Below, piece after piece: positions 48,101 through 57,100 of a stretch of 64,000 nucleotides of DNA (positions are counted from its first letter, which is position 1; each line of letters begins with the position of its first letter). A program made the position numbers and the translations under genes. The stretch spans positions 11,321,598-11,385,597 of the forward strand of contig CAIIXF020000001.1 of NCBI GenBank assembly GCA_903813345.2, written 5' to 3'. Source of the DNA: Owenia fusiformis (Eukaryota; Annelida; Polychaeta; Sabellida; Oweniidae). Under the pieces are notes generated by a model, which saw only the letters and a list, made by a program, of their open reading frames with translations, did not search any database and was not told the origin of the DNA.

Positions 48101-51100
48101 AATTTATTCTATTCAAAATTGCAGTATATCATAAGAGTATATTCTAGGTATTCTTTTAGTTTTGCATAGTGCTGATATTAAACGAAACTTATAATGAGTA
48201 ACCAATTTATAATAAGATGCATACCTTGCCATTTGTGCTATGATAGGGTTTACCAGGTCCCCAAGGTCCACCAGGCCCACAGGGAGAGCGTGGTCTCGTA
48301 GGCTTACCCGGTCTGAGAGGAGAGCGTGGTCCAACTGGTGCTGGAGGACCAAGAGTAAGTTGGATAGTTTGCCTAATATTAGCACTTACTAATACTTCTA
48401 CATGTGTGTTATATTTAGGGTGCACCCGGTGTTCAGGGACCTCCCGGTCAAGCGGGTAACCGTGGATCACCAGGAATGCCAGGTATGGCTGGGGAGAGAG
48501 GTCCTACGGGTCCCGCCGGAGGACGTGTGAGTTACATTCACCAGACTAAGCATGTGCCTTGCCACACGCTTACGATCACCTTGACGTGGTCGAACTTGCA
48601 TTTCATGTCCAAAGAAGTTGCTGCTCCAGTAGACTCCGATAGGAATACTTTTTTTGTAGCTTTCCCTACCAATTTCGCCTTATCCGATGAAGGTTTTTGT
48701 TGCATTCCTTCAGACATATCAGTTATCTCAAGCATATACGTTTGTTGGTTTGGCAGAAAGGAGAAGGTGACACCCGGAGTTTCAAGTAAACGTTTATTGT
48801 GAAAATAAATATATTAAAGTTAAGTTTTCTCAAAAGATGCAGACTCAACAACCATTCGTTCAAATCATATTCTGATTCATAGACGCTGCATGTCTTCTTC
48901 CTCCTTGGCCCCTTTGAACGCCAATCTCCATAGATCACATTCCCAAACCCATATGCGTGCATGTTTAGGTACTTCCTCGCAAAGCTACATATACTATATG
49001 AATTCCCATGAGGCGTCTCTTTGTATCTTTGAAATGCTGTTGAAACATAGATGATGGTGCGCAACAATGAATTTAGGAAACAAGTTGGGCATGTGTTTGA
49101 AAGAAGAAGGGAGGCGGTTTATGATCGATGAAGTTGTGTAGGGTCTGTATCTTTAAAAAGACGAAACTTCGGGTGAGACGGGCTGCCCATGTAGTAGTTT
49201 AGATTGCTATGGTATTACAAACACAGTCTGCATGTGTTTAAGGTGTGCCCTATGGCCAGCTGAGTAATTATTTTAGTTGTACATATATGAGCTATTATAC
49301 CTCATGAATGTTTGCCAAATGGACGTGATATTTCTGTTGGTGTGTGTATGAGACTAGCTTCTATAGTTTTATATTCAGTTTTACCTTGTATTGTATAAAT
49401 GTGTGTTGCATTTTGGAATGCGATGTCAATCCAACTGCTGGAATCAAAGCACCAACTATTCAATTGTCTTCTCAAGATGTACTTGGTTTATTATATCGTC
49501 TCAGACTCCCGAGAGCCAAATCAATTACTATATATTAACAAACTTTTATTTTGCATCATGGAATAAGGTGTAATTCATTAAAGATGCAGCCCCTATCATT
49601 AAACTCTTTACGCATTCATCACATTTCTACTTCATTTGCACATTAAATGCACTGGAGCATATCCACTACTGTTTCGCAACGTATTCATCGCATGAACATT
49701 GAATATGACGTTTTTAATCAATACGTAGAATATGATATATTTTAAAGCATAGGTGAAGGTGTTTGGTCAAAAGTTTTCTTTAGAAATGAATTATACTGGG
49801 TCTGCATCTTTAGAGGATAAGATATGGATAATGTAGAATTTCTTTTTACTTAAATAACACTGATTTTTTAATGTATTAATTTAGAGATATATGTGTATTA
49901 AAATTATGTAAGTGATGATCATAAACCATACAATTGTAAATATGTGTATGATAATGACTCGCGTATGCAAATTAGTTAAACCGTATGCTCAGCCAATCAG
50001 GATCAAGATAAACATCTAAGCTTGTATTCGCGAATGCAAATAGCGGCTGTTGGCCACCGGATTAATCTACTATTTTATGACCAATTTATTTAAATATGAA
50101 TAGGACTTGCCACTATTCCATTCATATTTAAATGAGTTTGTCATAAAATATTAGGTTAATCTGGTAGCCGACAGCCGAAAGTTGCATTCGCAAATGCAAG
50201 CTAAATGTTCTAACTGTTTTCGACAAATGGGCTACTTAACATATTTTTGATTTTTTAGTCAAACAATTTGTGAATGGTTCTAATTTTGATTTTGATTTTA
50301 TAACAGATTTCCTGAGAAAAAGTAACAAAATATTTTTGAAACTGGATTAAAATTACCTTTGTCATTTTAGGGTGAATCAGGATCAGCCGGAAAAGATGGA
50401 CGGCCAGGTGACAATGGACGACCAGGACCACAAGGCAACCCTGGACCACCAGGTCTCACTGGAGAACAAGGACACGAAGTAAGTTTATTTAGAAGTAAGA
50501 CAGATATACTGTAGTTGTATTGTAGCTGTACTGTAGTTAGTACTATAGAATGCCATTTCATGTTTTCTTTTTAATAGCAATACACACAGACTCAGTTATA
50601 TCACGTTTTATATTTGCTTAGGGTACACCCGGTAAAGATGGTGCCCCTGGTCTTCAAGGACGCCCAGGAGACAAAGGACCACCCGGCTCTGCAGGCAACC
50701 CAGGACCACAAGGTCTCCCAGGACCTCAGGGACCCCCAGGCGCAACCGGATCTGCTGGTTCTCCAGGAGCCCGTGGTGAGAACGGAGAACGTGGTCCAGC
50801 TGGTGTCCGAGGACCTCCAGGTGCTAGAGGCTCAGCAGGATCTCCTGGTGTACAGGGAGAGAAGGGTCAGCGTGGAGATAGAGGAAACAAGGGAGATAAG
50901 GGTTGGCAGGGTCTTCCAGGTCTCCAGGGTGTGACTGGTAACCCAGGTCCCCAGGGAGAGGATGGTCAACCAGGTCCACCTGGTCCAGCTGGTTCAAGAG
51001 TATGTAAAACTCTCCAAATTCATTTGATAATATAAACTTGTGATGATAATACAATCTGAAATAATATTAAATTCTTCCGTTTTTTTGTACATTTATATAT

Positions 51101-54100
51101 ATAAATCATTAATGCGTTGTAGGGTCAACAAGGTAATCGTGGTCAACCAGGTCAAGCAGGATCTCCCGGACAACCAGGTTCCATTGGACCCCCTGGTCCC
51201 CGTGGTCCCGAGGGTAGCGACGGGCGCAATGGGCCACCAGGACCTCCAGGTCCACCAGGTCCCCCAGGTCCTCCAGGTGGTGATGCTGGATGGGGTGGAA
51301 ACATTTGGTCAAGACCAGGACCAAAAGGACCCGACCCACTTTTGGTATGTCTTCACTTGTATGTTTCTCCTCTCCACCATGCTGAAATTGATAAACTTAA
51401 TAAAAACCATACAAGTTTGAATATATAAGCGCAAATGCCAAAGGGAACGGACCAAAAACTGTAAAGAAAGCTAGTAAAACTGGGGCGTTATTTGATGATT
51501 TATTTATAGGGTGACGAAGCACCAAAGGATGTCTTTGAAGCCATGAATCGTCTTGAAAAGGCCATTGAAACAATTAGGAAACCCGATGGTACACAAAAAG
51601 CTCCAGCAAGAACCTGCAAAGATCTCGCCAACTCCAATCCCGAATTTGAAGATGGTAAGTATTACTAACCAATTATGTCCAAATGTAGTGCCTATCATCA
51701 TGTTCATTGATGATATTCCAATGCATGTAATTGTCCTCTAAGTTGGATTTGATATGTTTTCATCATATATATTCTGTTGATTGTAGGTATGTACTGGATT
51801 GATCCTAACCAGGGCAGCATTGCTGATGCCATCCAAGTGTGGTGTAATATTGGCGATTATGAGACTTGCATTCTGCCAAAACCAGAAGAGGTAAAAACTT
51901 TGCTACATTAAAATGAATATTTCATCATTTATTTTAATACTTTTGTCTTGTAATATATTCGCGATTCATTTTACTCCTAGCAACACTAGTAGATGGGTTA
52001 ACTACATTTGGACTTCATTGTATGATGCAAATGTCCCATTTGGCATGGAAGTTCCTTTGTGCAATAGAAATAAATTTATCCAAAGACACAAGCTAGATGG
52101 CGCTTTATATTGGAAATATACACATTTTTTAAAATGGCCGCCAAAAATTCATCAGAGACAATATATTTGATTCTGTGCATGCTACAAGTATAAGATTGGT
52201 GTCAAAAAATACAGCAATGTAGTCGTAGAATCTATTTTATTAGATCTTGAGTCTTGAAAATTAAGAACTTCCACTTTATATTCAAAATATATGCATTTTT
52301 CAAAATGGCTGCCAGAAATATAACAAAAAAGATATCTTCGCTTCTAAGCATGCTACAATGATAAGAGTGGTGTCTAAGTATACATTAATATTGGGTTGTA
52401 GAATCCATTTAAATAGGTCTTTCTTAATAAGACTTTTCACTTTATAGGAAATTATGTATTTTTAAAAATGGCCACCAGAAATATAACAATGATGATATCC
52501 TCACATCAGTGCATGCTACACTGATCCGATTGGTGTCAAAATTTTATATTTATGGGGTAGGAGAATCAATTTTATTAAGTCTTGTCAATCATCGGATACT
52601 TCTTCTGCAAACTATATCAACTGCGGCGTCCCTAAGGGATCCATCCTAGGTCCACTTTTATTTTTGATTTACATAAATGACTTACCCGATGATCTTTTTG
52701 GAAAGGCATTTATCTACGCTGATGAAACATCACTATATTACCCCTTCGATCCATCCGATCCTGACATGCATACTATCAATCATGATCTTAATATCATAAC
52801 TAACTGGTCTAAAAAATAGAAAGACAGAGGAAGTTATCTTTCAAAGCCAGCGCTGTGTATTTGCTACTCCGCCACCTTTAGCCAAACTTGGAAATGGGGA
52901 AATTAAAAGGAATAATCTTCATAAGCATCTAGGGTATACTTTTGATTATCTTCTTTCTAACAAAAATCATATATATGACATTGTCAAGAGAGTACAAAAA
53001 CTGCTTAATCCATTGAAGGCACTTACATCAAAAATTAACTCGAAACATTTGGAGACAATGTACAACTCATTCATAAGGCCTCATTTTGATTACGCAGACA
53101 TTCTTTATCATTCATCAACTCAAGTACTGATCAATATCCCTAGCAATTTACATTATCAGGCTGCATTATTGTGTTCTGGGTGTCTCCATGGCTCTGATAC
53201 AGGTAAAGTTATGGGGGTCTTAAACTGGTGCACACTATCCCAAAGGAGGGAACAACACATTCTTAACTTCATGTACAAAGTAATCAGAAACCAGGTACCT
53301 TCCTATGTATCTTCAATATTTGAAGAATTCAAAAATCCAGCTACCAGAAGAACAAGCAATACAGAGGTATACCAAATTCCTATAAGGTCAACTGCCCAAT
53401 TTATTAAATCCCCTATTCCTAATGCAATATCACTGTGAAACAAATTACCTTAACCTCTTTTAGAGTATGCCTTAAAATTTTCCCTACGATCATTCAAAAA
53501 AGAAAGTAATAAACACTATCTGCCCAAGAGAATAATGAGTTCAACGTCCCTGATTAATTTAACAGGGTCTCAAGAAATCACTCTCAACTGAGCTCGTGTT
53601 GACTTATTTTTGAAAGCAAGACTTTTTGCACACCAATTTACATTTATAGACTCGGCTCATTGTTCTTGCGGCAAACCTGAAACACTAAAACATCTATTTT
53701 TCAAGTGTCCTCTATGCCAAATTAATAGGCATGCCCTGATGGAAGAGGTCAACAAAATCATTTTTATAATAAGATCAGCCAACTAACAAACATGGATGAT
53801 AAACTTAATTTTCATTTATATGGTGACGAGACATTATCCTTAGCAGAACTAAGTAGACTTCTTATCATCGTCAGCAATTTTCTCCATGACAACAAGACAT
53901 AGCAAAGAGGTCTCATCTAAGCCCTGGAGAACTCATAATATATATCTTGTTTTTTACACATCTACTTGGCACAAACCGCTCTGGTCCCTGGGATACCCTT
54001 CATGCACAGTCGTCCTCAAACAACTAAATACTATTCTTAATTTTTTACATGTAAGTGATGGCCAACCTATAATGCCAATATGGCGATTGGTGGCCGAAAA

Positions 54101-57100
54101 TGTATTGACTTTACTTCAATAAAGTTTATACTATAAAAAAATTATAGTTTTCACTTTATATTGGAAATATATGCAGCTGAAAATATAACAAAGATTGTAT
54201 ATTTGCTAACAAAGATTGTACCTTTGCTAACAAAGATTGTATCTTTGCTAATAAAGATTGTATCTTTGCTTACAAAAATTGTATATTTGCTAAAAGTTTC
54301 TTTACTTCTGGGCATAATATTTCATAAAATTGGCTTCAAAATCTACATTTTTTTGGGAATGTAAAATCTATTTAATTACTCAGATGCAAGTAGGTAGTTA
54401 CCATTTTCCCCACCAGGTGGATAATTTGGGTGAAATAACGTTGCAGGGTATTACAAAGTTCCCTTAAACTTGAATATTCTTAATTTTTAGTGGTTCGCAT
54501 TTCATATTACTCTTTTGTATCTGATAGTTGTACAAATTAAAATATCTCCAGTTAAAGAAAATATTATCTGCACAACAAAAGATATTTCACTTTTTGTGTT
54601 TTATAACATGGACTATGGGGAATCTCCCTGACCTAAATTTCACATTTTCGAAGAAAATTCTATTTTAAAGTTGATGGACTCATTTCAAAACCACATTTCT
54701 TGATGTATTTTTTCATGACGATTCCAAATTCAACATCAGTTAAGTTAGACTGAATTTTGAATTTTAATGACAAAAATTGTTACTACTCGCATCTAGCAAA
54801 TTGGATTATGAGTCTTAAAAATAATAGTTTTCGCCTTAACACAGCAAATGTGTATTTATCTTTCACATGTTCTTTTTACTCAAATTCACCAGAAAGACCA
54901 GTGTCTCTTTAAAAACTTGCAATAAACATGTATCTGCAATGATAGTGCAACTTTAGTTGTTGCAATGCAACATACATAAGAAAGAAATGTGATAGATACA
55001 TGTAGAAACCACGCAGGACAGACATACATATGTACCTACATAGTTAGAAAGGGCCAGAAACCTTCTGGCGAGAGAAAATCTTGAAGATCGGAATAGATTT
55101 CAAGGGCTGCATATTATGACAGTATTGCAGAACCCTCTTCATCTCCTCTGACCAAATCATGGACGATGTCTCTGTTTACCGAGTCTTCCACTAATCCAAC
55201 CAACAAACTTTTAAGCTTGTTGTTGATTGGCAACCATTTTGAAAAATACATGTATGTATACACATACAGCACTGAATATTGTCATATTGGGAAAAATATT
55301 CTTATTTTCTCATTTGAACAATTAAGAGATTGAGATTTTAAGATTTTAAACGGTAATATGCCTCACCATGAGTACTTCCTGGCCATAGTTTCCGTCATCG
55401 CAAATTGATATTCAAAATTACACTTTCAAACTATTCTACTTTTGAAGAAGTTTAAGAGCCCTTGTTAGATATACTTTTTTGTAATATTTTCCACACCATT
55501 GAAAAAAAGGCGTTATTTTCAATAAAAAGTGAAAATGTTTGTTAACTAATAGACATACAGTACAATATCAGAATTTCCGCTGATTTAAACATTTTGGTGA
55601 CCATTTAGTCAATGAATGCTAAAAATTATATTTAGACAATAAAAAAAATTGAGATCTAACTTAATATAATGTAGCCATACCTTGACGACATATCTAGTAA
55701 GTAATAGCTAATCAACTCCTTCTCTGGGACATTTCGAATTTTCTGAGGCATTAATCATAAAATTAACACAATCTTCAATTTAATTGAGTACATATGGCCG
55801 GCCATACTTTGAAGGAATCTGACAATAATTGCAAAATCATACATTCTGTAAGACAGACGAAGAACTGACAGACTGGCGGACGGAGGGCTTCACTATATTC
55901 CCACTGAACTTTCTTCGTTGGGAAAATAAAGACTATAAACCTTATTAAATGAGTTCTACCACCCATTAATGTATACTTGGACATCAATCTTACTATTGTA
56001 GCATGCATACACGTGAAGATATCATCTTTGTTACATCTCTGGCAGTCATTTTGAAAAAGGCATAATTTTTTGATATAAAGAGGAAGTTCCTAATTTTCAA
56101 GACTCAAACCCATACTAAATTTATTCTTCACCCACAAATGTATATTTAGGCACCAATCGTATCATTATAGTATGCATAGAAGAAAATATATTGTCTCCGT
56201 TGTATTTTTGGTGGCCATGTTGAAAAATTTGAATATTTCCAATATAAAGCACCATCTGGCGTGTGTCTTTGGATAAATTTGATTCTATGGTCCTAAGGTA
56301 CTCTCGCGTCAAAGGAAACATTTGCATCATAGATTGAAGTCAAGACCCCCTAAAATGCAGTTAACCCATCTACTACACCGGAACTTATATTGATACATTC
56401 TATGTTCAGTTGCGAAAGACCCGATTATAACTTATAGCTAAATTTATGACTTTTCCATTCATGAAACGGGTACTTTTGGTATTTTTCTAATATTCCAATC
56501 ATATTAAGTATTCTTATTTAAAAGGTATTGAATTTTTATTGGCCTTTTAGTTTATTATGGTCATTTTTCATAGTCGTTTTCAAACAATGGCAATTGTTCT
56601 TTCTCAGGTACACCGTGGAACATGGTACGAAGGTCCAAGCCGACATGTTTGGTTCGGAGAAGAGATGAACGATGGATTTACAGTAAGTTCGATCTTTCGG
56701 CAACGATATAAAGTATATGTCATTTAAACAAAATTGAATAACTTTAAAAGAATACACAGCTATAGAGACACTTCTATAAAGGAGTCATCTAAATGTCTCA
56801 CTAAATCAAAATTTTATTCATCGTAAGTACAAATATGATATTTGAAGTAAAGCCTTGTAGTGCTACTTTGACAAACCACCAATGATGCAAACAATCCTCA
56901 AGTCAGTTATTTTGTTTTTTCAGTTCTCTTATAAAACAGACAGGGTCCAACTGACCTTCCTGCAAATTCTCAGTGAAACTGCCTACCAGAATATCACATA
57001 CGTATGTAAGAACTCAGTTGCCTACCTTGATGCTTCCACTGGAGAGTATGACAAATCACTTAAGCTTATGACATATAACGATCTAGAGTTGGTCGGAACA

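Larger units (their letters stand above)
51987..56375. mobile_element. Foldback-type element, about 4.4 kb, in collagen intron 44
   Basis: Long inverted arms (about 51987-52590 and 55905-56375) both begin TAGTAGATGGGTTAACT. Each arm is made of diverged direct units of about 168 bases with aaaatggccgccaaaaat and gcatgctacaatgataag-like blocks. A possible 3-base CAC duplication flanks the ends. No transposase was seen in the middle. It fills most of the 4.7 kb intron and contains a LINE insertion. Confidence 0.7.

Noticed and set aside
39516-50934. Pro/Leu/Val/Gln-rich open frames over collagen exons, both strands
   Set aside because: They are out-of-frame or antisense shadows of Gly-X-Y exons, which have few stops in any frame.
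54161-54364. 67-codon frame with repeated SLLTKIV
   Set aside because: It is a reading of the 21-base minisatellite.
51987-56375. Virus-derived or LTR element in the large collagen intron
   Set aside because: The termini are inverted, not direct, and the only coding remnant is a non-LTR reverse transcriptase with a LINE-type zinc finger.
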